From Diospyros lotus (taxonomy: Eukaryota; Streptophyta; Magnoliopsida; Ericales; Ebenaceae): a stretch of DNA of 64,000 nt. This document shows, one piece after another, positions 44,083 to 55,704 of the stretch. Position numbers and translations under genes: made by a program. The number at the start of each line of letters is the position of its first letter. Position 1 is the first letter of the stretch. The notes below the pieces were generated by a model. That model ran no database searches and was not told the origin of the DNA. It saw only the letters and a program-made list of their open reading frames with translations. The stretch is taken from NCBI RefSeq assembly GCF_014633365.1, contig NC_068350.1:32417119-32481118 (forward strand), written 5' to 3'.

Positions 44083-44875
44083 ATACCCTTATACAAAACC
44101 ATTCCACTTATATTGTCCATCGCCGGCCATCATCCCGACCATCATCACTCATCATCGTCGGCGGCCCAAGCTCTTATTGGCGGTTGCCATTAGCTCCCAT
44201 CATCATTGCACCTACTTTCTCTTCCCTCCCTCTCTCTCTCCCGTCGGCGTCGCTCCCACCAAACCCACTTTCCTCCTCTATCTTTATCTATTTCTCTCTC
44301 TCGTCGACATTCTCAGCGGCCGCCATCATCGCACCTAAACCCTCGGGTTCAGGTATGATGATGGCGGCCATAAGAAACGTCGAAGAGAGAAAAGGGGGTG
44401 CGATAATATAGTGCATAGTTTTTGATTAAAAAAGGATATATATTTTTAAAATTTTTTACTTAAAAAAAGAAAATGGAAACACTAACACGACTTTGAGTTT
44501 ATGCGTGTATTTTCGTTCAATCAATTAGCCACCATTTTTGTCAATTAGGCATTCCAAAATTATATCTCTATACACAACCATCCCACTTACATTGGCCATC
44601 ATCGCCGGCCATCATCCCAACCATCATCACCCATCACCGCTTGTGGCCCAAAGTTATACTGGCAGCTGCCATTAGCTCCCATTCATTACTGCATCCACTT
44701 TCTCCCCCTTCTCTCTCTCTCCCACCGACATTGCTCTCAACGAACCCACTTCCTTCATCTATCTTTTTCTCTCTCCCGCCGTTATTCCTTGCAGTCGCCA
44801 TTATCAGACCCGAACCCCAAGGTTCAGGTACGATGATGGTGGCTACAAGAAACGTTAGAGAGAGATAAAAAGGAA
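44083..44875 (+). repeat. Two direct repeats of about 320 bp (44083-44400 and 44570-44875)
   Basis: Shared landmarks: CATCGCCGGCCATCATCCC, GCCATTAGCTCCCAT, CTCTCTCTCTCCC, CAAACCCACTT/CGAACCCACTT and GGTTCAGGTA followed by GATGATGG. GC- and CT-rich, with overlapping spurious frames on both strands. Between them lies the second copy of the 39184-39335 repeat. The nature is unknown; perhaps the interior of a lost element. Confidence 0.75.
44408..44560 (+). repeat. Direct repeat, second copy (first at 39184-39335)
   Basis: Same landmarks as the copy at 39184, here between the two GC-rich direct repeats. Confidence 0.75.
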
Positions 44876-45404
44876 AGTGAGCACGATAATAGGTGAGGAG
44901 GTGGGAGTTGATGGCAGTTGAGTTCGTCGCTATAGCTGATGGGAGCTTGGGCCACCAACAATGATGGGCGGTTGTAATCAAGTTGCGGTGATGGATGGCT
45001 TAAAAAAGAATAAAAATAATTTTTTCTCAAAATATGAGCGTCAAAAGAAAAAAAAAAAGTGATTGCATATAGAATTTGCCATAAAAATATTAGTTGGTTT
45101 CTAGAACTTACGTTATTTATATGCATACATGAATCTCTACTCTTGGCCGTATTAGATGGACTCGTGGGTCTTTCCTTGTCGGGAGAGAAAATTCAAACAA
45201 TATGTACAAAACTAAATAAAGAATTAGTGAGCATTTAAAATATTATTAAAACTCTAAATACTCGTCCTTGCTGCCTGCCCTTACCAATTCAGGGCATTGT
45301 TGTGAAAAGATATTGAGCTGGATGTGGGGTGAGGCCGGCCGAACCCTAGCAGAGCCCTGTAGTCAGTCCTCTTTGGATTGTTCAATTATTGTTTCGTTAG
45401 TCAC
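44876..45404. other. Intergenic DNA, nothing recognised
   Basis: No domain-bearing reading frame and no repeat ends were seen. Confidence 0.5.
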
Positions 45405-45705
45405 CATTGGTTAAAATAAATAAAATAAAATTATATTAAAATAATGTCATAATATTTTTTAAAATAAAATATAAAATGATCAATATAAATTTAAAAAATA
45501 TTTTAATATTTCTATTAGACTATTTATTAATTTTTTAAAATCTATTAGAAAAAATATGAGTTATTTTTCTTATCTACAAGATTCTAGATAAAAGATTACG
45601 TGACTTCCTTTTAGTGAGTTGATAGATAAAATTAAAAAATATAATTTTATATTTTACTTTTTTAACTCATGTGTTGGTTAATAAATATTATCTTAGTAAA
45701 GACTT
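45405..45705 (+). mobile_element. Short copy of the GTTTGTTAA-ended TIR family (degenerate)
   Basis: The end texts TTGGTTAAAATAAATAAAAT and TTGGTTAATAAATATTATC are inverted in type, and the inner ATTACGTGACTTCC matches the TCACGTGACTTC segment of other copies. About 300 bp. Confidence 0.55.
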
Positions 45706-46322
45706 TTTTTCTGTTGTATAATTGTCACCGAGTTTGCACTAAATATATTCATTGAATACATAAATAAAAATTTATTTACAAATTTACTCTAAAATATAAT
45801 CATATAATGAATTCTTATATAACTTTCTAACACCAAACCAACGTGGAGGGAGGGCATCCATGTCAATTAACAAGTTTAGTAGCACCACGTGGCCACTTGC
45901 CCCCTTGGGTTGGGTCACATTTATTAATAATTAACGTAATAATAACGTGCAACGATTCCAACCTTAGCTGCCTCAAGAGACAAAGTCTTAGTACTTTGAC
46001 TAATATTAGAAATTATGACGAGGAACAATATCACTTTCTCATTAGAAAAATGTTATGTAAAAGAAATAACGATACATAATTTTCTTAATTTTTTTAGATA
46101 TTACATGATTGATAAGACCGTCATCAATCATGATTCTTAATATTATTCTATTAGATAATTTTAATCAAGTGCTATTCGTACACGAAAATTATGTTTTGTT
46201 ACCGAAGAAAGCAGACAATTTATTGAAATTTAATATCAAATAAGGTTGACAATGGGTTTAGGGGGTCTGAGGCTTGTGGATTGATTGGAAAGTGTAGATT
46301 CAGTCCTTCATATTTAATCTAA
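45706..46322. other. Intergenic DNA, nothing recognised
   Basis: AT-rich with chance reading frames only. Confidence 0.5.
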
Positions 46323-46873
46323 GGGCTGTTTGATAGTATATATTTTTTATAGAAAATATTTAATTATGTGTAATTATTACATATATTTTTTATGAAAATA
46401 ATCAAATATTCTTAACTTTTCTATAAAAAAGTTGTGTATAGAAAATGCGTGTTTGATAGCATTTAGTTGGAAAGAAAAGTATTTTCTAACTTCCTCCTAG
46501 ATGGAATTTTTCATGGAAAATAGAAAAAAATATGCTTTGATGATTATACCATGGAATTCAATTTCATGAAAAATATAGTGTATCAAACACCAAAGATGAA
46601 ATTTAATTCTTGAATGTGACATTTTCTATGCATTTTTCATAATATCAAACATAGCATTTAGGTGGAAAAGAAAGTGTTTTCCAACTTACATGGAAAACAA
46701 AAACCATCTCCCCTTAGATGGAATTTTTCATGGAAAAGAGCAAAAAACAAGATTTAATAGTTGTACCATGAAATTCAATTTTATGGAAAATATAGTGTGT
46801 TAAACATCCAAGATGAAATTCAATTCCTTAAATAAGACATTTTCATGTATTTTTTATGCTATCAAACACACCC
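46323..46873. mobile_element. Tourist-like (PIF/Harbinger) MITE with an internal duplication
   Basis: The left end GGGCTGTTTGATAG and the inverted right end GGGTGTGTTTGATAG fit Tourist termini; TAA and TTA flank it. The interior holds two copies of a roughly 190-bp unit (starting near 46445 and 46645), each with GATAGCATTTAG/CATAGCATTTAG and GATGGAATTTTTCATGG. Confidence 0.7.
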
Positions 46874-47129
46874 TTATTGTTAATCTTTACGTCCTTTGTG
46901 ATTAGCTTCGTACTTATGTTAGCTTTGTTGGGAAGATTTTTGACTTGATTTATATAATTACCAAACAAACCTAAAAGATAATATTAACTTGAACGAGTGA
47001 TAATCTGATATAATATTTATCAATCAAAAGTCAATTGTGCATGTATAAGAGTAGTGTTTATAATTTTGGCAACACTTATCCCTTTTTACCAACAAGCCTA
47101 TTATCCACCTTTTCTTAATAAAATGATAT

Positions 47130-47160
47130 GACAAGAAGAAAAGAAAAGAAAAGAAAAGAT
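47130..47160 (+). repeat. GAAAA microsatellite
   Basis: Five or so units of AAAAG/GAAAA lie just left of a TIR-family copy. Confidence 0.8.
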
Positions 47161-47169
47161 GTTTTTAAG

Positions 47170-47540
47170 TAGTGTTTGTTAATTAAGATATAAATTAAAA
47201 AAAAATGAGATATGAAAAATATTTTAAACAAAAGTGCTTTCTATCGTATTTGTTAAATTTATCTGAAGATCCTTGAAAAAAAAAAGTCACTTTGACTTCT
47301 TATTTGATATTTTTCAGATATGCTTTTTTCTTGCTCCTCTAAATAAGTATATCTTAGACCTTACAAATAAGAAAAAATGACGCATATATCCTGTAGTACA
47401 TTCCAAAAAATTTAATAAACAGTTTGATAAAACTTTTAAAATAGTTTCCAATCTTATTTTGACCATTTCATATCTTGATCCGAAAATCATTATATTCTTA
47501 TCTTAATACAACATTATCTTATTCATTTTAACAAATGTTA
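47170..47540 (-). mobile_element. Short copy of the GTTTGTTAA-ended TIR family
   Basis: Starts TAGTGTTTGTTAA and ends TTAACAAATGTTA. The inner GTATTTGTTAAATTTATCTG and AAAAAATTTAATAAACAG place it in reverse orientation relative to 50081. It is 371 bp. Confidence 0.75.
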
Positions 47541-48660
47541 TCTTAGAAGACCGAAGTGCTCTTGGCAATTGCATTTGTTGTGTAGGAAACATTTCTACCA
47601 CCCAAAACCTTGGGTTATTGCACTTTGACCCAATACGTTTATTGTATTTCGCATATGCTTTCTAATTTTGTTCAAATTACATGAACACCCTACAATTTTC
47701 ATTTCATTATGCATGTGGTTGTTTAATTGGCATAAATTGTATTATAGTCATGAAATTTATGCAAGTATGATGTGGAAATTTATGATTATTGCATTACAAT
47801 CTATTTTTAATGGCATACGTACATATATGCCATAATATTGTCCTTTATGAGTGATTGAAGGTATGTTATTATCAATGAGTGATTGGGCTTTTACCCTAAC
47901 CAAATAATGTGGGTTTGATTGATAAATAATAAATAAAAATTACTACCTTGTTTGTTATATAATAGGTGTAAGAAGTCTATGCAAAACATGTAGTTGTGCA
48001 TATTTGCACAAAAAATTATTTTGAAGATGTTATTAGGTAGCTCATAAGTTAATTTGACATATTCAAATGCGTCAGAGATGACCTGAATACTTTAAGGAGG
48101 AAAAAGAAACTGACAAATTATACTTAGAATGTTTTTTTGTTATAATATTTCGTTTTTCTTAAATTGTTCAAACAATGAACATGAGATGTCATGACTTGGC
48201 TTATTAATTCAATGTTTATTTTTCCATAATTGCATCTCAATTTAGACTTTATTTTGTGTAGTACTCTAATTAGTAGTCATGATTATTATTAAGGGGATAA
48301 GATAGGAATTTGCAAAAATTGATTGGTGTAAAAGTAATTTAAAAATTTTCTAAATTTTTGAGATAATAATGCACAAAAAGAGTGGGGTGTTACACATACA
48401 CACACAAAGACTTATTGGTGAGAAAAGAATAGCGACGACCGAGAAGACCTCGTGGAGACAAAAGAATAACGTGGTTATAATGGAAGAAGATAAAGGAGGG
48501 GAGGAGAAAAAAATTGAGGACATGTATTTAAAAGGGGTAAAATGGTTAATTTATCAATAGTAAGGGAGGTGCATACTATTTTTAAAAATGTATGGGTGGT
48601 TGGTACAATTTAGCCAAATCTCAAGGATAGTTTATTTAATTTACCCTTAAATAAAAATAA
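47541..48660. other. Intergenic DNA, nothing recognised
   Basis: AT-rich with no coding signal; the plus-strand frame 48369-48560 is Lys/Glu-rich and featureless. Confidence 0.5.
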
Positions 48661-48669
48661 CAAACAAAA

Positions 48670-48996
48670 TACAAGTATTTGTGGCTTCCACGGATATGGT
48701 GCAGTAGTAAAGCATTTGGAGTTTCACATGGAATATCGGGGTTCGAATCATTGTGACGACTTGGAAGACAAAATTATTATTGGAAGACAGCATTTAGCTG
48801 GAAGACAATAATAAGGTTGAAAGGTAAGTCCCGCATGGACTGCGTTGAATGTCTAGCTCTGAATATGTATAGACTATATCTGTATTTAAATTTATTTGGA
48901 GAGTGCATTGGGAGAGAATGCCACCTGTCCTTGAAAATTAGTCGAGCAAAACTCGAACACCCCAAATGAATTTAAAAAAAAAAAAATACAAATATT
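48670..48996 (+). mobile_element. SINE with A-tail and target duplication
   Basis: The body is 48680-48986 (307 bp). The 5' part has an A-box-like TGGTGCAGTAGTAAAGC and a clear B box GGGTTCGAATC (48739-48749), the RNA polymerase III internal promoter of tRNA-derived SINEs. It ends in 13 A (48974-48986). Flanks TACAAGTATT (48670-48679) and TACAAATATT (48987-48996) are a target duplication with one mismatch. A TTGGAAGACA-type triplet repeat lies just after the tRNA-like head. Confidence 0.85.
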
Positions 48997-49588
48997 GGTC
49001 AATCGTTGATGATGATAGTCAACCATGACCATTGCCATCACCAGAATGATAAAACCTAGATCTAGATCCCTCTAGATCGAAAGGAACCTAGATTTTGAGG
49101 TTTATGCAAAGCTAAAATTGCATAGGGTGATGTATGCAAGGTGGATCGCGGATCAAGCCTTATCCCTTGAAATAAGACTTTTGTTTCTAAGTTTTTTTCA
49201 TGTATTATTTAAGATGATGATGGTTTAATTTGCTTCAGTGAAACTAGATTTGAGATTAGGAGTGCATTTGATAGGGTAGAAAATTAGGGTGAAATTCGTT
49301 TTTCATTTAAATTTTAAAAATTTTTATCAAATAATTTTTTTCTCTATAAAATTTGAATTTCATTTTAGTTTAAAAAGTGAAGATTTTACTTAAAATCAAG
49401 AAATTAAAATTCATAAAGGGTGGGGTGAGAATTGGAATTCTATAAAATTGAAATTTCGTCCAATTTTCTATCCTCAATCAAACACACACGCTAGATGTAT
49501 TTATATAATTAAAATTCCTACCTTATATGCCCATGCTACTGGGGGAAGGTCCTTGTTATTCAGCCTTTTATACATACCTTCATCCTTT
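48997..49588. other. Intergenic DNA, nothing recognised
   Basis: AT-rich; no coding signal or repeat ends. Confidence 0.5.
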
Positions 49589-49752
49589 GGGGTACTGGTG
49601 GTGATGGGCAAGACGCTTTTGTATGGTTGGATCCATCATTGGCACCCATTGGGTACTTTAGGGACATATTGGGGTACTGCTGGTGATGGGCAAGACACTT
49701 TTGTATGGTTGGATCCATCATTGGCACCCATTGGGTACTTTAGGGACATATT
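49589..49752 (+). repeat. Two tandem 82-bp units
   Basis: Units start GGGGTACTG at 49589 and 49671 and are nearly identical (differences at GGTGG/GCTGG and GACGC/GACAC). 82 is not a multiple of three, so the two copies are read in different frames in the 110-codon frame covering them. That frame is therefore unlikely to be a real protein. Confidence 0.9.
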
Positions 49753-50080
49753 TCCATCTTCCACTACTTATGTTGCGTAGACAAGTTAGTGGATGGTAAT
49801 TCATGGTGTCTGTCTTCCTTCAGTTAGATTAGTTGAATTGGAGGCGATGATAACAATTATGATTAAGTATTCCCAAGTTCTTAGTGTTGCAATGGTAAGG
49901 CTAAATGGACGCTTTGCGTGTTGAGTACATTTTCTATTGCTTATACTTTCAAAGTCTTTGCTTTCACTTTCAAGTAATTAAGGCTATGATTCATAAATAG
50001 TGATTACTTGTAGCGTGTATTATACTATACTAGGATGAGTGCTTTCTTTCTAGTTTGATTGGGTGGTTTGTTCTCTTGGA
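49753..50080. other. Intergenic DNA, nothing recognised
   Basis: No gene or repeat was seen. Confidence 0.5.
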
Positions 50081-51267
50081 TAGTGTTTGTTAAAATGAAC
50101 AAAATAAGAGAGTATCAAAATAAAGTCAGAATATTTTTTGAACTAAGATATGGAAGAATTAAAATAAGATTAAAAAATATTTCAAGATTTCTATTAAACT
50201 GTGTTAAATTTTTTAAAATTCATTGAAAATTGTACTTTTTTTCCCTTTTCTATATGTTTGTTAAATGTATCGAGATAAGGGTTCTTTTTTCTATCAAAAT
50301 ATTTTTGTTACAAAATTCATTCAAAACTGTATATTAATATCAACAACAAAATTATGATTAAAATAATATTTTATTATTAATATGAATTTTCAAAAAATAA
50401 AATAAAATAAAAAATAATATTTTAGTTTCTAAATCGATATTCAAAAATAGATTCTAAAAAGATTTAAAAAATAAAAATAATTATTGGTGTAATTACAATA
50501 ATTCTACTTAGATAATTAAAAATTATCAAAATATAAAATTAAAAAAAAAACAAACAGAACAGTTGACAAAGGAAGATCGAACAAAAAGAAAAAGAAGAGG
50601 AAGAAAAAGATCGCAAGAAAATCTGTAAGGTTGAAGATCGAAGGTTGAACGAAGGGGAAGATTTGAAAATTTCCAATCAACTATAAATTTTAATTTCCAC
50701 TCATTTTGAACATTGTAAATTTCGAACCTTGAACGAAACCTAGCCCCCAATTTGTTTCAGTGGGACAAAGCAAGAGAGATAACGGGAGGACTGCGCCTAG
50801 CCGCCATTCCAGCGCCATTGTTTGTCCATGTTTGCTAGCGACATAGTGCTGTTCCATTGGCCATGTGATCTCGACATCTGGGGATTGACAATGGCAGCAA
50901 GTATTGGGACAAGTTCTACAAACGCCAAGATAAATAAGTTAGTGAATAGGGTAAAGTTTTGTGGGCGAGGAAGAAGATGAAGTTGTGAAAGGAAATAGGT
51001 GAGGAAGAAGACGAAGTTGTGAAGAGAAATAAGTGAGGGTTTTATATAAGGGCATATGGATAATTTGGGTTATATGTAAAATGTCAGATAAATTTATTTG
51101 AGGGGAGATGTCAGATCAATTTATCTGTAAAATGTCAAATAAGAGTCACGTGAGGGTTTTTTTAGATATTGTCAGATAAGTTTAACAAACATGTCAAAAA
51201 GTTAAAAAGTCTAGAATGTTTCCCATGTCTTACCTTTTCTATCTCATACAGTGGTTAACAAACACTA
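50081..51267 (+). mobile_element. Long copy of the GTTTGTTAA-ended TIR family
   Basis: Perfect 13-bp inverted ends TAGTGTTTGTTAA and TTAACAAACACTA; 1187 bp. Beyond the 13 bp the two ends differ, so left and right subterminal regions can be told apart. The right part carries GTCAGATAAATTTATTTGAGG and AGTCACGTGAGGG. The interior (50350-51030) has no transposase; the small minus-strand frame 50526-50750 has no recognisable domain. If TA is the target site the duplication would be 2 bp, but this is not established. Confidence 0.8.
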
Positions 51268-51336
51268 CATTTGTGGCTAAAGGTATGCTATAATTAGTAT
51301 TTGACCATTTCTATTTATGTCTTTTATTTTTTTAGG

Positions 51337-51967
51337 TATTGTTTGTTAAAATTAATAAGAAGAGGGAGTGTCAAGATAAAATTTGAATATTTTTTGGACT
51401 AAGATATAGAATAATTAAGATAAAGTTGTGAAATATTTCAAGATTTATATCAGACTATTTATTAAATTTTTTGAAATTCATTAAAAATTATATTTTTTTC
51501 TTTTCATATGTTTGTTAAATATATATGAAAAGTATTGAGATAAGGGTTTTTTTTTTTTACGAAAATATTCCTATTATCAAATTCATTCAAAATTGTATAT
51601 TAATATTAATAACAAATTTATAATTAAAATAGTATTTTATGATTAATGTGAATTGTCAAAAAATAAAAATAAAATATAAAATTAATTTAAAAATTTACCA
51701 AATTCATTCTAATTTAAATATGTTTTAAATTTATAATTGTAATTGTTAAAACATATTTTTATATTAGATAATAAAATATAAAATTAAATAAAATAATTTA
51801 AAAAATAAGATTGAAGGGGAAAGGGGAATTTTGAAGATGGGAAAGAGAGATTTGGAAGATTCAATCTCCAAACTCAATCAAAAGAGGCTGTTTAATATAT
51901 GAATATGCATGGGAATGGCAAAATATGGGTGATGATTAAAATATTTTTAAGAAAAAGAAAACCCATT

Positions 51968-52003
<36 letters not shown>

Positions 52004-52446
52004 ATTGATAAAGGGATTGAGAGGCTATCAACATATTTATGCATAAAGCCACACCTATCTCAACCAAGTTACAAGTTAACCTATGGTGGAGACGAAAGAA
52101 GATGAAAGGCGAGGAAGATCAATGGTCGCATGGATGATGACAAGCAAGAAGATGAACAATAACCCTGAGGAAGAAGATGAACTTTAAGTAAGTGAGAAAA
52201 GAAAATGGGTGAGACTTTTATACAAGGGATATAATAGGTAATTTATGCTTATTTATAAAATATTATATAAATTTATTTGAACGAGGGTTAGATAAATTTA
52301 TCTGTAAAAAGTTAGATAAGGAGTCACGTGAAGGTTTTTTTTGGGAATAGTCAAATAAGTTTAACAAACACATTAAAAAGAATAAAAGTCTATGATATTT
52401 CTCATATCTTAACTTTTTTACTCCATATATTGATTAACAGACACTA
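51337..52446 (+). mobile_element. Long copy of the GTTTGTTAA-ended TIR family
   Basis: Ends TATTGTTTGTTAA and TTAACAGACACTA; 1110 bp, same orientation and similar text to 50081-51267, only 69 bp away. An (AT)n run at 51972-52001 lies inside. No coding content. Confidence 0.8.
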
Positions 52447-52647
52447 CTTTAATGCATTATTACTTATCTAAAAAAAAAACTTGGTAAAATTTTCTACAAT
52501 AAGCTATAGAGTCATATTATAACATTTTATGATAAACATGAGGTTTTGAATTTGAACACTCTTAATGTTGACATTATCTATTTATTTTTAATAAAAATGA
52601 CAAGAGATAAGGGGTGGCAATCATTGCATGGTTTTATGTATATATTT

Positions 52648-53540
52648 AGGGGTATTTGTTAATCAAGATAACATGGAGAAAATATTAGATATGAGAAGCA
52701 TTTTAGATGTTTAGTCTTCCCAACGTGTTTGTTAAACTTATCTGACTATCTCCGAAAAACTCGTCATGTGACCTCTTATTTCCCTCTTTCAAGATAAATT
52801 TATTTGAGCTCCTCTATCAGATAAATTTATTTGATATTTTGCAAATAACCCTCAATTACCTATATGCCCCTTGTAAGATAGTTAATGTCATTTAATACAT
52901 TTTAAAAATTTAAATTTATTAAAAGAACTTATTCATTTAAGTCTTATAATTATTATTATTTAATACATTTTTAACTTATAATATATTTTGACAATTTTTA
53001 AAATTTAAATGATATTATTCCTTTCACCAATTTTTAAATTATTTTATTCAATTTTATATTTTATTATCTATTATAAAAATATGTTTTGGCCATTTTTAGT
53101 TATTTAGGTAAAATTATTGTAATTCCAACAATAATTATTTCAACTTTTCAACTCTTTTTAATCTATTTCTGAACATGGATTTAGAAAATAAAACATTATT
53201 TTTAATTTTAATTTTAACTTTTTTGACAATTTATATTAAGTATAAAATACTATTTTAATCATAAATTTGTTCTTGATGTTAACAAAAAATTTTGAATAAA
53301 TTTGGTAATAGGGATATTTTAGTAAACAAACTCTTATCTCGGTGCTTATCATATGTATTAATAAACACATAGAACGAAAAAGTATAATTATAAGTGGATT
53401 TTAAAAAATTTAACAAACAGTCTGATAGAAATTTTGGAATGCTTTCTAGTCTTATCTTGACCATTCTATATCTTGATTCGGAAAACATTCCAATCTTATA
53501 TTGCTACCTCTTATCTTGCTTATTTTAATAAACGTCCCCT
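52648..53540 (-). mobile_element. Long copy of the TIR family in reverse orientation
   Basis: Starts AGGGGTATTTGTTAA and ends TTAATAAACGTCCCCT; about 0.9 kb. The left text corresponds to the right end of the 50081 copy and vice versa. It is followed directly by an extra right half (53541-53790). Confidence 0.7.
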
Positions 53541-53790
53541 TAGCTTGGCATTAACTATCTTATAAGAGGGCATATAGGTAATTGAGACTTATCTGCAAAA
53601 TGTTAGATAAATTTATTTGAGGGGGGCGGTTAGATAAATTTATCTTGAAAAAGGGAGATAAGATGTCATGTGAGGATTTTTTTAAAAATAGTCAGATAAG
53701 TTTAATAAATATGTTGGAAATGCCAAATATCCAGAATGTTTTCCATATTTGACATTTTCTCCCTCTTATCTTAGTTCACAAACATCCCCT
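53541..53790 (+). mobile_element. Extra half copy of the TIR family, forming a long inverted repeat with 52648-52880
   Basis: GGCATATAGGTAATTGAG and AGTCAGATAAGTTTAATAAA match the reverse complement of 52648-52880 at most positions. The end CACAAACATCCCCT pairs with AGGGGTATTTGTTAA at 52648. Together they could act as a composite element with TIRs of about 235 bp. Confidence 0.65.
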
Positions 53791-53796
53791 CAAGGT

Positions 53797-54333
53797 ATAA
53801 GGTATAAACATGTCCTCCAATTCTTCTCTTATAGTTATTTGCTCCTCTAACTTGAAAGTAGACCTATTATACCCCTTAACTTTCAATTTTGCTACAATCA
53901 CACATCTCATCTCTCACAAGATTGTGCATGATATGCACATGCACTGTTAGTGGTCAATAAGGGAGGGGGGGAGGAAATAGAGGTCGTCGATGAGGCAACC
54001 TACCCATTGTCGTTTTCACCTGGCTGACCGACTCACCGATCGATCGACCCACCCATTGGCCGATTGACCTACCCATTGGTCACCGCTTCATTTCCTCATT
54101 CTTCATTTGCTATAGACCTTTGTTTCATCCCTTCTTTCTTGTTGGTGATTTCTGTTTCCTCCCCCTTCTCTTGTCGACGACTCACTAACAGTGCATGTGT
54201 ATTTCACGTGCAATCTTGTGAGAGATGAGGTGTGAGATTGTAGCAAAATTAAAAGTTGACGAGTATGATATTTACAAGTTAGAAAGACCAAATGATTATA
54301 AGAGAAGAGTTGGAGAGCATATTTATGCCTTAT
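53797..54333. mobile_element. Foldback-like element with inverted repeats of about 170 bp
   Basis: The left arm begins TATAAGGTATAAACATG and includes TTTTGCTACAATCACACATC and ATGCACTGTTAGTG. The right arm, read on the minus strand, begins ATAAGGCATAAATATG and includes TTTTGCTACAATCTCACACC and ATGCACTGTTAGTG. The 170-bp arms enclose about 200 bp with short CGACCCACCCATTGG repeats. No transposase; target duplication unclear. Possibly MULE-derived. Confidence 0.75.
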
Positions 54334-55704
54334 ATCTATATTTAATTATACCAAGTATGGAGTTGCGCGTATGTGTGCGTACATGTGGCTATGAATTTGT
54401 ATATCTACGCGTGACAAGGACCAACCTCTTGAATATTATTACTTACACACATATATAGTGCCGTGAGAATGTCTTCTTGGGAGAAGAGGGAACCTTAATT
54501 AATGGTCAAATAGGTTAGCAGCGTGCAACCTATTTGAAGGACTTGGGTTCTCCACAGTACTTTTAACTAGGGGAATCTTTACATTTGGAAGGAGACTTGG
54601 TTCCCTTTTATCCAAAATTTGGAGGAGCTGTCGTTGGGTAGATGAAGTCTTCATGGAGGGACCTCTTCAGTTCGTGTTGTATTTTTGTGACTTGGGTCTA
54701 CACATATTCCCTCACTTGTCATATATGAAAACATTAAGCATGCTTGCTTGTCATTTCTTGAGGTAATGCCATAATGTAAACCAAACTTCAACTTTTTGTG
54801 TAATTTCAAAGGCCCCCACATATCTAGGCTTTAGTTTCTTTTTGTTTTTTATTCTATGAATTCCTTTCCACAGACGGGTGAATCCTGGACTATTATTAAA
54901 AAATCAAAACATTTACTTTAAAAATTTAAATTTTGTTAACAGCTCACTAATAAATTCACCCTTGTACGCAGGGATATATTTGAAAATACTTAGTTGCCTA
55001 TATAGAGTTTCATCTTTGGTCTCTTAACATCCACAAAAGATTTCTAGAAACTTTGGGCAGTTTGAACTCATTCTCTAGTGAATATTTCTTTGTGGTTTTT
55101 GTAAGAATTATTTTGTAATTCCCCATATAATTGATAGAAAATATCTCATAAGATAACCCGTAACAATTATCTAATATTTTGCAAGATAATTGATATAAAT
55201 ATTTTACTAGATATTATGACATTTATTTAATAAAATAATAAAATTAAATATCATATATATTGACATTAATTTGATGAGATAATAAAAGAATTTAATAAGA
55301 TAATTGATTACTTTAAAATTCTATTTAGTTTAGAAGATGTTGATGACTCCTTAAGAGTCTTGATGAGAGATTACATCAACTATTATAAATAGGGATTTGA
55401 TCATCTCCGCATCTAACACAGGAAAATAATTATAGTTATATATTTTATGTCAATTATCAAGTTTGGTGTGAAGGGGGAGAAATTAGATTTCGACCATTTT
55501 TGTATTTAACTGACAATCATCTTTATGACTTAATTCATGATAGAGCAAGATACATGTTTATTTAATCGCATTAGGTGAATTATATGAGTCCTTTTGATTC
55601 ATGGGCATAATGAGTAATTATTTTTTATTGTTCACAAAAATAATATTATGATTTACATGTAGTATAACATCGATTTTTAGACACTTGTTTAAAATTATTT
55701 AGAT
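54334..55704. other. Intergenic DNA with a possible degenerate LTR near 55114-55660
   Basis: Around 55383 a TATAAATAGGG box is followed by a leader-like stretch, as in LTRs, but no matching ends or duplication were found. The rest has no gene. Confidence 0.35.

Noticed and set aside
44184..45126. Short frames in the GC-rich direct repeats, taken at first for a gene family
   Set aside because: Both copies have open frames in different phases on both strands, and none shows a domain or exon structure.
49448..49780. 110-codon frame on the plus strand
   Set aside because: The 82-bp tandem repeat is read in two frames within it, so the encoded text is not repeated consistently; no domain.
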